Below, piece after piece: positions 29,361 through 38,816 of a stretch of DNA of 64,000 nt. The notes under the pieces were generated by a model. It had not been told where the DNA came from. It saw nothing but the letters and a program-made list of their open reading frames with translations, and made no database searches. The position numbers were made by a program, and so were the translations under genes. How positions within the stretch are numbered: the first letter of the stretch is position 1; each line of letters opens with the position of its first letter. Source of the stretch: Planctomycetaceae bacterium (GTDB lineage: Bacteria; Planctomycetota; Planctomycetia; Pirellulales; Lacipirellulaceae); contig PABB01000038.1 in assembly GCA_002702655.1 (NCBI GenBank), positions 62,001 through 126,000 on the forward strand. Direction: 5' to 3'.

Positions 29361-31637
29361 ATGTTCTTCGATCGTCTTGGCCAGTTTGTCAGTCGACGCC
29401 GGTGGCTAGTCATTGCGACCTGGCTGGCGGCGGTCGCTGTGCTGCATCTGGTCGCGCCCCACTGGCGCGACGTGGCCAATGACGGCGATCTCGATCAACT
29501 GCCTGCCGAGACGACGACGGCCCGCGCCGCGGCCCTCAGCGCGGTCGCGTTTCCCGACGATGTCGGAAGTAGCCAAATCGTTTTGGTGTTCGCCCGACCC
29601 GATGGCGAACTGACCGCCGAGGACCGCCAGTTCCTGCACGAAGCGGCCCGCACCGTCGCGGCCATCCCCGACCTGCCGCTGGTCGACCCGCCGTGGACCG
29701 AGTCGACTCCCGTCGTGGGGCCGATGCTCAAGAGTCCCACGGGCCGCGCCCAGCGCGTCGTCGTGCGGCTCACCAACGACCTGATGGCGGTCGACAACTC
29801 GCGCGTGCTGGAGCAGGTCGCCCAGGCGCTGGCCGACCTGCGGCCGCGCCAGCCCGCTGGGCTGGAGGTGGGCGTGACGGGCTCCGCGGCGATTGGCGGC
29901 GACATGCTGGCCGCTGCGGCCGAGAGTCTCCGCAACACCGACCGCACCACAGTGCTGCTGGTCGTCGCGACGCTACTGCTGATCTATCGCTCGTTGTGGC
30001 TGACTTTGGTGCCGCTGGCCGCCATTGCCGTGGCCGCGGTCGCATCGCTCGACCTGCTTGCGCTGTTGGCCCAATGGGGCGCCGACGGCGGCTGGCCCGA
30101 GGTGCGGATCTTCACCACCACGCGGGTGTTCGTCGTGGTGCTGCTGTTCGGCGCGGGCACCGACTACTGCTTGTTCCTGATCGCGCGGTTCCGCGAGCTG
30201 CGCGCCGCGGGCCAGTCCCAGATTCGTGCCGTCAGCGAAGCGCTCGGGCATGTCGGCTTGGCGTTGGCCGCCAGCGCACTGACCACGGTGGTGGGCCTGG
30301 CGATGATGGCGTTTGCCCGGTACGGCAAGTTCGCCTACAGCGGCCCGGCGATTGCCGTCAGCCTGATCATTGCGCTAGCGGTCTGCGTGACGCTGGTTCC
30401 CGCGCTGCTGTCGACGCGGTTGGGCGCCGCGGTCGGGGCCGACACGGAAAGCGATCGCCGGGAACGTGGCCTCTTGCGCGGATTCTGGCAGCGCGTGGCC
30501 GACGGCGTGCTGCGGCGGCCCGCGGCGGGGCTGCTGGCGAGCCTGGCGATCGCGGCGCCGCTGGCCTACACGGGCGGACGCGTGGCGGTCACCTACGACA
30601 TCTTTGGCGAGCTTTCCGCCGAGCGAATCAGCCGCCAGGGAACCGCGCTGTTGGCGCAGTACTTCCCGCCCGGCGAGATTGGCCCGCTGGTCGTCCTGGC
30701 CGAGCGCGATGCGGCCGACCTGACGGGCGTCGACGGCCGCATGACGATTGCCACGCTCACCAAACCGTTGGAGGATCTACCGGGCGTCGACAAAGTCCGC
30801 AGCGCCTATCGTCCCACCGGCGAGCGGGCTGGCGAGGTCAGCCTGTTTTCCACGCAGGGCATACAGTCGCTCGCGGTCGCGGGAAGTCCGCTCGCCGAGG
30901 CGGCGTTCGTTTCTCAGGCCGGCGACTACGCCAACCGCGTGACGCGCATCTTTGTCGTGCTCGCCGACCACCCGTTCTCCGACGCGGCCGTGGCGACGGT
31001 TGAGCAAATCGAAACGACCCTCGCCCAGCTCGCGGCCGACGCCGACTCGCCCTGGCACGGGGCGCGGTTTGAGCTGCTGGGGACGTCGTCAGGAATTCGC
31101 GACCTGGAGCAGGTCACCCTGGCCGACCGGGTGCGCATTCAATGGCTGGTGGCCGCCGCCGTGCTGGGCGTGCTGCTGGTGCTGCTGCGGCGACCGGTCG
31201 TGTGCGCGTATCTGATCGCGACCGTGCTGCTCAGCTACCTGGTCACGCTAGGCATCGTGCAACTGCTACTGAGCAGCTACTACGGCGCCGCCTATCCGGG
31301 TCTCGACTGGAAGGTGCCAGTCTTTCTGTTCGTGATCCTGACGGCCGTGGGACAGGACTACAACATCTATCTGGTCACGCGAGTGTTTGAGGAGCAACAG
31401 CAGCACGGCCCGATGGAAGGCCTGCGGCGGGCGTTCGTCGAAACTGGGGGCATTATTACCAGTTGCGGAGTGATCATGGCCGCGACGTTTGCGTCGATGC
31501 TGACCGGTACGCTGCGCGGCATGGTGGAGATGGGGCTCGCCCTGTCGCTGGGGATCGCCCTGGATACATTTGTCGTGCGGACCGTGCTGGTGCCCGCGTT
31601 CCTGGCAATGCTGGCCCGCCGCGGCAATCGGGGCTGA
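29361..31637 (+). CDS. MMPL-family RND-type membrane transporter
   Basis: A 758-residue inner-membrane protein of the MMPL/RND superfamily. It has the internal duplication of one helix, a large periplasmic loop and five to six helices. Conserved transmembrane motifs are visible in both halves: VVVLLFGAGTDYCLFLIARFREL in the first and VILTAVGQDYNIYLVTRVFEE in the second, the Asp-Tyr pairs of the proton relay. Length is typical of short MMPL proteins. It probably exports a lipid or hydrophobic compound (hopanoid or lipid transport is common for this family), but no substrate clue is adjacent. ATG 29361 follows GCCCGT without a clear ribosome site. Confidence 0.9.
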   Translation: MFFDRLGQFVSRRRWLVIATWLAAVAVLHLVAPHWRDVANDGDLDQLPAETTTARAAALSAVAFPDDVGSSQIVLVFARPDGELTAEDRQFLHEAARTVAAIPDLPLVDPPWTESTPVVGPMLKSPTGRAQRVVVRLTNDLMAVDNSRVLEQVAQALADLRPRQPAGLEVGVTGSAAIGGDMLAAAAESLRNTDRTTVLLVVATLLLIYRSLWLTLVPLAAIAVAAVASLDLLALLAQWGADGGWPEVRIFTTTRVFVVVLLFGAGTDYCLFLIARFRELRAAGQSQIRAVSEALGHVGLALAASALTTVVGLAMMAFARYGKFAYSGPAIAVSLIIALAVCVTLVPALLSTRLGAAVGADTESDRRERGLLRGFWQRVADGVLRRPAAGLLASLAIAAPLAYTGGRVAVTYDIFGELSAERISRQGTALLAQYFPPGEIGPLVVLAERDAADLTGVDGRMTIATLTKPLEDLPGVDKVRSAYRPTGERAGEVSLFSTQGIQSLAVAGSPLAEAAFVSQAGDYANRVTRIFVVLADHPFSDAAVATVEQIETTLAQLAADADSPWHGARFELLGTSSGIRDLEQVTLADRVRIQWLVAAAVLGVLLVLLRRPVVCAYLIATVLLSYLVTLGIVQLLLSSYYGAAYPGLDWKVPVFLFVILTAVGQDYNIYLVTRVFEEQQQHGPMEGLRRAFVETGGIITSCGVIMAATFASMLTGTLRGMVEMGLALSLGIALDTFVVRTVLVPAFLAMLARRGNRG

Positions 31638-31755
31638 GCTCGCCAGAAAGACGCGGCTCCGCCGAGCGCGTGTGACTGTACGCCCCGTTCCCGTCGGGCG
31701 CCGGTTCGCGCCGATTCCGCTTGCCGGCCGCGGCGGTCGCGTCTACCGTGGCGCC

Positions 31756-33204
31756 ATGCCCCATGTGCTCCGCCACGTTTCGCCCGCCAAGCGCCGCACG
31801 TCGATTCGCTGCGCGCTGGCGAACGCCGGTTTGTGGGGCGCGGGCAACGGCTTGGTCAGCGTCACGTTGGTCCGCTACCTGGCCAACGAAATTGGCGCGT
31901 CGGGGATCGCCATCGCCTGGATTCTCGCGGCCCCCGAGTTGGCCGGCGCCTTGCGCGTGTTCGCGCCCTGGTGGGTTCACCGGCTCGGCAGTCGCAAGAA
32001 GTTCTGCGTCAGGTTATATACCGTCAGCGCCATCCTGCTGCTGGCGCTGCCAGTGATTGCCGCGCCGCACGTGCTGCCGCTGCGGGGGGAATCGCTCCTG
32101 GCGCTGGGCGCGCTGTGGTTCTTTTTCCACTTGCTGGAGTACGTCGCCGCGGTGGCGCTGTGGTCTTGGCTGGGAGAACTGACGCCGCCTTCGGTTCGCG
32201 GGAGTTTCTTTGGGCGCCGCGAGAGCTGGCTCAACGTGGGCCGCGCCGTGGGAATGTTCGCCGCCGCTTTTTTCTCGCTGTACTGGAATCGTCGGTGCAG
32301 CGAACTCGACCGGCCGCACGACCTGTGGATCGGCTACGCCGCGTGCGCGGTGGTCGGCGCCGTTTGTTTTCTCCTGGCGGTGATCCCATTGAGGCGCGTC
32401 GCCGATCGACAGCAGCCGCTCGACGAACAGCGGCCCCCGCCGCTACGGAGCTTGCTGCTGCCGTTTTTGGACAGCCGGTACCGTCGTCTGCTGTTGTTCG
32501 GCGTGTGGTTCTCCGCCGCCAACGGGCTGTTCTACGCGGTACGCAGCTTGTACGAGATGCGGCAGATTCAGTTGCCGTTCTTCCACAAGAAGATGCTCGA
32601 CGCCGGGTCGCGCGGCGTGCAATCGCGCCTGTCGCCGCTGGCCGGGCGGCAGGTCGACCGCCGCGGCAACGTGCCGGTCTTGGCCCTCACGCAGGCGGCG
32701 ATCTCGTTGGCGCCGCTGTTCTACGTGCTGGCCTCGCCCGACGCCGTCTGGTGGATCATCGGCGCCTACGTCTGCTGGCTGGCCTACGCGGGGATGAACG
32801 TCGCCCAGCCCAACCTGATGATCGGGCTGAGCCCGCGCGACCGTCGGGCCACATTTATCGCCGTGTGGTTCGCTGTGAATCAGTTGGCCCTGACCGTGGG
32901 ATTCTTCCTGGGCGCCAAGCTGCTCCAGTTGGTCGTCTCGTACGAAGCCCTGCACCCCGCGGCGCTGCTGGCGACCACGATTTACCCGACGTCCATCGCG
33001 CCTGCGGGCGCTTTGCCAATCACCGCGATGGCCGTGACGGGCGGATGTGCCAACTCGCCGACCGACAACCTGACAGGGCTGCTAATCGCCACCGCATTGG
33101 TGCAACTGGCCGGCGCCTGGTGGGCCTTGCGAATCCCGGAGCCTGAGACGGAAGACAACGGGGCGCCCCCCGCTGGCGACGGGGCGGAAGAGAAGAGCGG
33201 GTGA
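31756..33204 (+). CDS. MFS transporter-like protein
   Basis: A 482-residue polytopic protein with about 11-12 hydrophobic helices and MFS-like loops (RLGSRKKFCVRLYTVSA after helix 2, LAGRQVDRRGNVPVLALTQA in the second half, MIGLSPRDRRATFIAVWFAVNQ). The set resembles a family of planctomycete MFS proteins of unknown substrate. I chose ATG 31756; longer in-frame starts would add non-membrane Arg-rich sequence overlapping the MMPL gene. Its stop codon (33202-33204) lies inside the 3' part of the tRNA-Gly gene on the opposite strand. Confidence 0.8.
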   Translation: MPHVLRHVSPAKRRTSIRCALANAGLWGAGNGLVSVTLVRYLANEIGASGIAIAWILAAPELAGALRVFAPWWVHRLGSRKKFCVRLYTVSAILLLALPVIAAPHVLPLRGESLLALGALWFFFHLLEYVAAVALWSWLGELTPPSVRGSFFGRRESWLNVGRAVGMFAAAFFSLYWNRRCSELDRPHDLWIGYAACAVVGAVCFLLAVIPLRRVADRQQPLDEQRPPPLRSLLLPFLDSRYRRLLLFGVWFSAANGLFYAVRSLYEMRQIQLPFFHKKMLDAGSRGVQSRLSPLAGRQVDRRGNVPVLALTQAAISLAPLFYVLASPDAVWWIIGAYVCWLAYAGMNVAQPNLMIGLSPRDRRATFIAVWFAVNQLALTVGFFLGAKLLQLVVSYEALHPAALLATTIYPTSIAPAGALPITAMAVTGGCANSPTDNLTGLLIATALVQLAGAWWALRIPEPETEDNGAPPAGDGAEEKSG

Positions 33205-33266
33205 AGGGAATCGAACCCTCGCCTAAAGCTTGGGAAGCTTTCGTTCTACCATTGAACTACACCCGC
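33196..33266 (-). tRNA. tRNA-Gly (anticodon CCC)
   Basis: The minus strand folds as a complete cloverleaf: acceptor GCGGGTG/CACCCGC, D-arm GTTCAATGGTAGAAC, anticodon stem AAAGC/GCTTT with loop TTCCCAA (anticodon CCC), and T-arm with TTCGATT. The discriminator is T and no CCA is encoded. It reads GGG glycine codons. The last nine bases overlap the 3' end of the convergent MFS gene. Confidence 0.95.
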
Positions 33267-33347
33267 AACGGCTGGTTCCAGTTTAGAACCGGCAGGCCCC
33301 CCCCGCAAGCTGCCGCCCGCGGCCGCTTGATCGCCGCGGCATACGCC

Positions 33348-33382
33348 CATTTCGCCCCCGGTCACTGACCGGGGGCGAAATG
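33348..33382. repeat. Perfect 15-bp inverted repeat downstream of tRNA-Gly
   Basis: CATTTCGCCCCCGGT (33348-33362) and its exact reverse complement (33368-33382) are separated by CACTG. There is no T-run on either side, so a simple intrinsic terminator is unlikely. It lies between the divergently transcribed tRNA-Gly gene and the YHS-repeat gene and could be a protein-binding dyad or a REP-like unit. Confidence 0.8.
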
Positions 33383-33548
33383 TGATCCCGTCCGTGGGCG
33401 TCTCGACGCCCCGCGCCGTCGCCGGTTCGCCTGCTAGCAAGCTGGCCGATTCGGCATCGCCCCCTCTGCGCTGGCTCGCTACACTCCGCGCATTGTGACG
33501 CTTCTCCGTCTTGCCGACACGGGCCGCGGATGCGGCCCCGAGTGCTTC

Positions 33549-34931
33549 ATGTCTGCGCCAAACCGACGCCGCTGTCTCCGCTCGCTGCTGCTTGTCGCGT
33601 TGCCGCTGGCGTGTGCCGCGATCGCGCGGGGCGAAGGGCGACAACCGCCGCGCGCCCCCACGATCGGGACGCAGCAGGCCGGGTTCTCATTGCGAAGTCG
33701 CGGCATGGAATCGTTGCCGGTCGCACTGGAGGGGTACTGCCCGGTCACGCTGCACGACCGGCGGGAGTGGGTTGAGGGTCGGGAACAGTTCGCCGCGGCG
33801 TTCGACGGCAAGTGGTACTATTTCGCCGACGAGCGACAGCGGGCGATCTTCGCCGCGGCGCCCGAAACATACGTCCCCGTGCTCGCAGGGGATTGCCCGG
33901 TCACGTTCGTCGAGACCGGCCAACGCGTACCCGGCGAATTGCGGCACGGGCTGATGTTCAATGACCGGATGTACTTCTTGGCCGGTTTCGAGCAGGTTGC
34001 CGAGTTCCAGCGCGCCCCGCAGAAGTACATTGACGCCGATCTCCACGGGGGCGGCATCTGTCCGGTGACCTACGCCGAAACCGGCCGCCGCGTGGCCGGC
34101 AATCCCGATACGGCGCTCACGTTTGCCGGCGGGCTGCGATTCTACTTCGTGAACGCGGGGGCGCGACGCGAGTTCTTGCAGTCGCCGGGAGACTTTCTCA
34201 CCGACGACGCGAGCGGAATTCCTACCTGGGATCTCGCTGACAGCACACTCGCGCCCGCTCCCAAGTCAAACCGCGTTGGCGCCACGGCGCCCGACAGTTC
34301 GCAATCGGCCAGGCCCCAACCGGGCGTCGTCGTCGAAGCGCCCCGCAGCGCGCAGGCCGACGCGTCGGAACAACGGCCCGCGGCTGCCAACGAGAAGAGC
34401 GGCGGCGTCAATGCTGCCGAGCCGCTGTTCAGCGGACACTGCCCCGTGTCCATCTGGAAAGATCTGGAAAACCCCTGGGTGCCAGGGCGCTACGAGCACC
34501 GCAAATCGATCGACGGCATGATCTTCCTGCCCGCCGGGCTGGCGGAGCGCGAGGCGCTCATCGCCGATCCCGCGCTGTACATCCCCGCGTTGGGCGGCGA
34601 TTGCGTGGTCACCTACGTCGAGACCGGCAAGCGGGTGCGAGGCAGCATCTGGCACTCGGTCCAAGTACCCGCGACCCACCGCATCTATCTCTGCGCCGAT
34701 GAAGCGGCCGCGGCGCGCTTGAAAGCCGATCCCGACCGCTACGCCGGCGTCGATCTGGCGGCCGGCGGCAAGTGCGTCGTCACCCGGCGCGACTCGGGCG
34801 AGGAAGTCCCCGGAAACCCGCTGATCGGCGCTTGGTTCGAGGGCTGGCGGTACCTGTTCGTCGACGAAGCGGCACGTGAGAAGTTCCTGCAGGACGAACA
34901 GAAGTACACGGCGCCAATCGGCGACAACTAG
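33549..34931 (+). CDS. Secreted protein with six YHS-like Cys repeats
   Basis: A 460-residue exported protein. After a signal peptide (about 1-28) there are two blocks of three repeats, each ~53 residues and opening with a CPVT/CVVT motif. The cysteines are C64, C116 and C171 in the first block and C298, C352 and C409 in the second, separated by a Pro/Ala/Ser-rich linker (about 225-290). Within repeats the pattern is C-P-V-T, a V-P-G turn, an aromatic F/Y-Y-F strand and a helix ending in P-x-x-Y, resembling the YHS domain of metal-associated proteins. Block 2 parallels block 1 repeat by repeat, so it arose by triplet duplication. Role unknown; metal binding or sensing is plausible. Confidence 0.78.
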   Translation: MSAPNRRRCLRSLLLVALPLACAAIARGEGRQPPRAPTIGTQQAGFSLRSRGMESLPVALEGYCPVTLHDRREWVEGREQFAAAFDGKWYYFADERQRAIFAAAPETYVPVLAGDCPVTFVETGQRVPGELRHGLMFNDRMYFLAGFEQVAEFQRAPQKYIDADLHGGGICPVTYAETGRRVAGNPDTALTFAGGLRFYFVNAGARREFLQSPGDFLTDDASGIPTWDLADSTLAPAPKSNRVGATAPDSSQSARPQPGVVVEAPRSAQADASEQRPAAANEKSGGVNAAEPLFSGHCPVSIWKDLENPWVPGRYEHRKSIDGMIFLPAGLAEREALIADPALYIPALGGDCVVTYVETGKRVRGSIWHSVQVPATHRIYLCADEAAAARLKADPDRYAGVDLAAGGKCVVTRRDSGEEVPGNPLIGAWFEGWRYLFVDEAAREKFLQDEQKYTAPIGDN

Positions 34932-35099
34932 AGCCGGCGGCCAATTCGGTGTAGCCCCGCAGCGTGGCGCGGCTGCCACCTGCTCGTCGAGGGCCCGCCG
35001 CTAGCAGGGTGCGCCACAACTCTCTTGCGTCGTCCGGCCGGCGCCCGCTACAGTCCGCGCGAATCTTGCCCGACCGATCGTGAAGCAGAAAGAACGGAT

Positions 35100-35504
35100 A
35101 TGAACGGATTCGACGCCGCCCAAGGATTGGCGCTCAACGACTCGGCCCAGCAGTTGGTGAACGACGTGCTGGTGTGGATCGGCTTTGGCACCGTGATTGG
35201 ACTGTTGGCCAAAGGGATCATGCCCGGCCGCGATCCTGGCGGGGCGATTGCCACCGTGCTGATGGGCATCGGCGGCACGGTGATCGGCTGCGGGATCCTC
35301 AGCTACTTCTACGACGGCCAGCGCGTCACTCCGGTCAGCCCCATGGGCATGTTCGTGGGCACCGTCGGCACGCTGCTCATTCTGTTCTTCTACAAACTGC
35401 TGGGCGGCTACTACTTCGTCGAGGGCGAATACGTGACCCGCAGCCACCGCCGACGACGCGGCTATCGCCGCCGCCGCTACGATTCGGCGGTGTACGAAGA
35501 CTGA
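35100..35504 (+). CDS. GlsB/YeaQ/YmgE-type transglycosylase-associated membrane protein
   Basis: A 134-residue membrane protein. The core IGFGTVIGLLAKGIMPGRDPGGAIATVLMGIGGTVIG matches the small 'transglycosylase-associated' family (shown by its KGIMPGRDPGG motif), normally about 85 residues with three helices. Here it is extended by an amphipathic N-terminus and an Arg-rich C-terminal tail (RSHRRRRGYRRRRYD). I chose ATG 35100 because the upstream in-frame sequence is Arg/Pro-rich and unlike the family. Function in the family is poorly known and linked to stress in some bacteria. Confidence 0.8.
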   Translation: MNGFDAAQGLALNDSAQQLVNDVLVWIGFGTVIGLLAKGIMPGRDPGGAIATVLMGIGGTVIGCGILSYFYDGQRVTPVSPMGMFVGTVGTLLILFFYKLLGGYYFVEGEYVTRSHRRRRGYRRRRYDSAVYED

Positions 35505-35596
35505 AGTCCTGAGTGACGAGGCTTGAGGAGTGGGGTAGAAAGCCGGCAAGGCGCCGGGACGTCCTCCCTCGCAACTCACCGCTCACAACTCACATC

Positions 35597-35669
35597 AAAA
35601 AAAAGGTGGCGGCCGGCAGACATCGGCGATCCAGGACACCGAGACCGCCGGGGCGCGCTGCCGGCCGCC
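35597..35669 (-). terminator. Candidate terminator of the TadG/vWA gene
   Basis: GGCGGCCGGCAG (35608-35619) pairs perfectly with CTGCCGGCCGCC (35658-35669) around a 38-base loop. On the minus strand eight T residues follow (A-tract 35597-35604). It is about 155 bases beyond the minus-strand stop at 35825. The rest of 35505-35824 holds no credible gene, only short GAGTGACGAG/CTCACAACTCAC repeats near 35511-35594. Confidence 0.65.
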
Positions 35670-35824
35670 AAATTGAAACGCTCGTATCACATGGACGAGA
35701 GTTCCCCCCCTCGCGTCCCCCCAGAGCGCCGCGACCGCAGAAAGCGACCCATCGAAACCGCCGCCGATGCATTCGCGGGGTAGCGTTGCGAATGCACCGG
35801 CAGCAGGCCGTCGGCCAGCTCCGC

Positions 35825-37600
35825 TTACGGAGTGGCCGACAGTTCGAAGACCAATTTGGCCGGCGGCACTTTCGAGGCGATATTGCTGAACGCCTCGAGC
35901 AATTGCTCCTCCAGATCGGCGACGGTGGCCCCCCCAGGCACATCGATGTAGATACCGCCGCTGGCGTAGGCGATCGCTTCCATCAGGTCCCGATCCGCTC
36001 CCTGGCCCACAGCGAGCGTATGGATCGTGATCCCCAGTTTGATGGCTTCGGTCGCCTCCCAGAAAGCGTACTGCTTTTTGGAGTCATTCGTCCAGTAATT
36101 GGCATTTCCGTCGCCGTCGTAGTCGGTCCACTCCGACCAGTCGAAATCGCCCGGCAGGCTCCAACCGTACGGTTTCTGGTTGGTTTGGCCGTCGGTCATG
36201 ACCAGCATGGTGGGCCGGGCGCCATAGCGGGCATACCCGTCGTCAGAGGGGTCCCCCGCCGCCCCCACCAGCAATTCGCGGGCTTTCAGGATGCCGTCGC
36301 CCATGGCGGTCCAGCCGACGTATTCGCCCGCCTGGTGCCGCCGCTGCATCGTGTCGATCGTGGCGTAGTCGGACGTGATCGGGTCGGCGGAGATGTCGAT
36401 GTCCACCTCGCCGTCATAATAGGTGAGTTGCTGCTCGGCCCACTGGCCGTAGGCGACCCAGCCGACTTCGTCGCCGAAGTCCAGTTCCTCGAGGAAGCTC
36501 AAAAACAGCGACGTGCCGTTGCGGTTGGCGTGGAACGGGTAGTGCGGCGTGCGCCACAGATCCTCCGACTGACTCGGGTCGTAGCGGCGCTCCTGCATGT
36601 AGTCCATGAGCGTGCGGTAGCCGTACTTTTTGTGGTACGAGCCGCCGAGATTCTTCACATGGTTGATATAGCCGTTCCACAGGTTGTCGCTGGTTGCGTT
36701 GGACGGCTTGTTCTTCGGCGCCCCGCTGCTGTAGCGGCCGGCCTGCGGGAACGGGAACCTACGGCTGTAGCCGTCGTTCTGAGTCAAGCCCAGGTAGTAG
36801 CGAATGGCGTTCGTGTCGTTGCTAGAGATGTAGGTTCCTTCGTAGGAGTTGATCGCCCCGAAGCCGCCCGCGGGGAACTTCGAATCGGTCGTCCCCGGCC
36901 ACTTGGGATCGGCGTCGACCAGGGCGTCCCACATGTTGTCCAGTAGCATCTCGGCTTCCGCCGTGCCCAGCGGCGATCGCAACGAGCTGTCGTCGTTCAT
37001 CGACGCCGACACGTCGATCACGACGACCAGGTCGCGGGCTTCGACGAACGCGGTGGCGGACGTTTGCACGGGCACCTGCGAGCGACCCACGGCCCAGCCA
37101 AACGCCAGCGGCAGCTGGCCGTCGGGGGCGGTCGTGTCGGCGTTGGTGCGGCGGGCGACAACCTGCACCACGTTGTAGGGCGACGTGTTCCACTGGATCG
37201 GCCACGTGCCGGTCGCCGCGTCAAACCCCCGCTTGCCGAATTGCACGTCGGCGTCGGAGTCGATGTACACGCCATTGGCCGCGGCCACCTGAGCGGCCAT
37301 CGTGCGGGCAGCGTTCACCGCGATCGAATTGGCGTCGATGTTGGCCGATCCCTGCCCCTGCCCGGCCGCATAAACGGCGGCGGTAATTTCCTGAGCAGCG
37401 GCCAGAGCCGCTGCGTCCACCGCGTTCTGCATCTTCGTTTCGGTTAGCACGATGCGGCCGGTATCAACCGACAGGGCAACGAACGCGAACATGGCGCACA
37501 GGCAGAAGCCGGTCAGCACGACGATCACGCCGCGGCGGCGTTGGAGTTTTGAGCGTTGAATCGTCGAGCGTCCATGCCGCGCGGGGATGCGAGCATTCAT
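35825..37600 (-). CDS. TadG-like pseudopilin protein with von Willebrand A domain
   Basis: A 591-residue envelope protein. The N-terminus (RRRGVIVVLTGFCLCAMFAFVALSVDTG) is the Tad_N/TadG hydrophobic segment with the following QNAVDAAALAAAQEI helix. A von Willebrand A domain starts at about 170: the MIDAS motif VVVIDVSASMNDD, then TAMGDGILKARELL and MLVMTDGQTNQ. Start ATG 37600 follows GGAG at a good distance. It heads or follows a run of TadE-like genes on the same strand. It may be a metal-ion-dependent adhesive or assembly subunit of Flp-type pili. Confidence 0.85.
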   Translation of the reverse strand: MNARIPARHGRSTIQRSKLQRRRGVIVVLTGFCLCAMFAFVALSVDTGRIVLTETKMQNAVDAAALAAAQEITAAVYAAGQGQGSANIDANSIAVNAARTMAAQVAAANGVYIDSDADVQFGKRGFDAATGTWPIQWNTSPYNVVQVVARRTNADTTAPDGQLPLAFGWAVGRSQVPVQTSATAFVEARDLVVVIDVSASMNDDSSLRSPLGTAEAEMLLDNMWDALVDADPKWPGTTDSKFPAGGFGAINSYEGTYISSNDTNAIRYYLGLTQNDGYSRRFPFPQAGRYSSGAPKNKPSNATSDNLWNGYINHVKNLGGSYHKKYGYRTLMDYMQERRYDPSQSEDLWRTPHYPFHANRNGTSLFLSFLEELDFGDEVGWVAYGQWAEQQLTYYDGEVDIDISADPITSDYATIDTMQRRHQAGEYVGWTAMGDGILKARELLVGAAGDPSDDGYARYGARPTMLVMTDGQTNQKPYGWSLPGDFDWSEWTDYDGDGNANYWTNDSKKQYAFWEATEAIKLGITIHTLAVGQGADRDLMEAIAYASGGIYIDVPGGATVADLEEQLLEAFSNIASKVPPAKLVFELSATP

Positions 37601-37745
37601 GGAAAAATCTCCAGGGAGCGGGTTCGCCGCGGTCCGCCGCGACAAGAAGGACGTGCAGAAGTAACGAAAAGTGATGGCGGAAAACTGACAGGCGGTCCCT
37701 GCTCGACGACGCCGGCGCGGGGCCGGCGTCATGCTGATTGGTTGG

Positions 37746-38213
37746 TTACTGCGACAACACCGCCCGGCCGTTGCGGAAGGTGATGGCCGAGGTCAGCGCG
37801 TAATCGCTCTCCTGAGCGACCGGCGTGTAACTGATCGCCGAGTACGGCACCGACACCTGCACCTGGAACAGCTTCAAGTCGTTGGCGGGGTCGTCCAGGT
37901 CGAATGTTTGCGACGTGTCGGCCGCGCTGACGACGCTGACCGTCACGTCATCCGACGGCATGCCCGCGGTCGCCAGAAAGCTCTTCACGTCGCTGGCCAG
38001 CTTCGCGTTGGCCGTTTGGCCCTCCTGCAACATGCCCGTGCGGTCGAGCGCGGCGAACCGGGCGCCCTCGCGAGCGGCCGTCTCCAGCACGTTTTGCACT
38101 TCGTAGACGCGGGTCAGTTCGATCATGCCAACGACAATCGCCAACAGCACGGGGGCCACGCAGGCGAATTCGACGGCCACGGCGCCGCGGCGCTTCGGGG
38201 GGCGTCGTTTCAT
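37746..38213 (-). CDS. TadE-like pseudopilin protein
   Basis: A 155-residue protein with the TadE-like N-terminus RRGAVAVEFACVAPVLLAIVVGMIELTRVYEVQNVLETAAREGARFAA (given here by its VEFA..PVLL start and AAREGAR end). The single hydrophobic helix is followed by a soluble beta-rich domain ending RNGRAVLSQ. I chose the inner ATG 38213 because GGAG lies nine bases before it; ATG 38222 would add three residues. The TadG/vWA gene is downstream on the same strand. Confidence 0.88.
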   Translation of the reverse strand: MKRRPPKRRGAVAVEFACVAPVLLAIVVGMIELTRVYEVQNVLETAAREGARFAALDRTGMLQEGQTANAKLASDVKSFLATAGMPSDDVTVSVVSAADTSQTFDLDDPANDLKLFQVQVSVPYSAISYTPVAQESDYALTSAITFRNGRAVLSQ

Positions 38214-38285
38214 GGCGGTCATCTCCAGGGAGGGGCAGGGGTGAGCGTGTCGTATCGTCAGGCGGACCGGGGGGGCCGCCGAGGG

Positions 38286-38816
38286 TTACTCGTGTCGCAT
38301 GAACGCTTGGGCTTCCAACACCACGCCGTCCATGAACGCCATCGGCACCAACGCGATGTCGTTGTAGGCCACCCGAGCGCGGACCACGAACATCTGCCGC
38401 GGTTCGGCTTCCGCGACTTCCAGATCGGGCAGCGCTTCCAAGCCTGCTCCCGTGGTGGGCGGAGGCGACGCCGAATCGAACACATCGGCGTCCTTCACAA
38501 ACACCGACACGGCTGCCGGATCGACGGCCGAGCCCAGAGTTTGATTCACCCGCGACAGCACGTCGGCGGTCGTGGTGCCCTCGGTCGAACCGATCCGCGC
38601 CGCGACGCGGCACCCGCTGTTCAGCAGGTGGGCGACCATCTGGGCGTGGCCAAACTCGATGATCGACAGAAAGAGAAACAAGAACACCGGCAGAATGACG
38701 GCCGTTTCCACGATCGTCGTGCCCCCGCGGGCGATCTGGCCCCCGCGTAACAACGGGCCCCGGCGGAGAACCCGACGAGATTGACTGCAACGGCGAGCGA
38801 GCGACAGCGCATGCAT
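38286..38816 (-). CDS. TadE-like pseudopilin protein
   Basis: A 176-residue protein whose residues about 30-60 carry GGTTIVETAVILPVFLFLFLSIIEFGHAQ, the VETAVILP..E pattern of TadE-like proteins, then LLNSGCRVAARIGSTEG. I used ATG 38816 (MHALSLARRCSQSRR), since longer starts add Pro/Arg-rich sequence. It precedes the 37746 TadE-like gene on the same strand with a 72-bp gap. Confidence 0.85.
   Translation of the reverse strand: MHALSLARRCSQSRRVLRRGPLLRGGQIARGGTTIVETAVILPVFLFLFLSIIEFGHAQMVAHLLNSGCRVAARIGSTEGTTTADVLSRVNQTLGSAVDPAAVSVFVKDADVFDSASPPPTTGAGLEALPDLEVAEAEPRQMFVVRARVAYNDIALVPMAFMDGVVLEAQAFMRHE

Noticed and set aside
32580..32700. Possible frameshift in the middle of the MFS gene
   Set aside because: The loop FHKKMLDAGSRGVQSRLSPLAGRQVDRRG is odd but leads into a correct MFS motif (GRQVDRRGNVPV) in the same frame, so the frame is intact.
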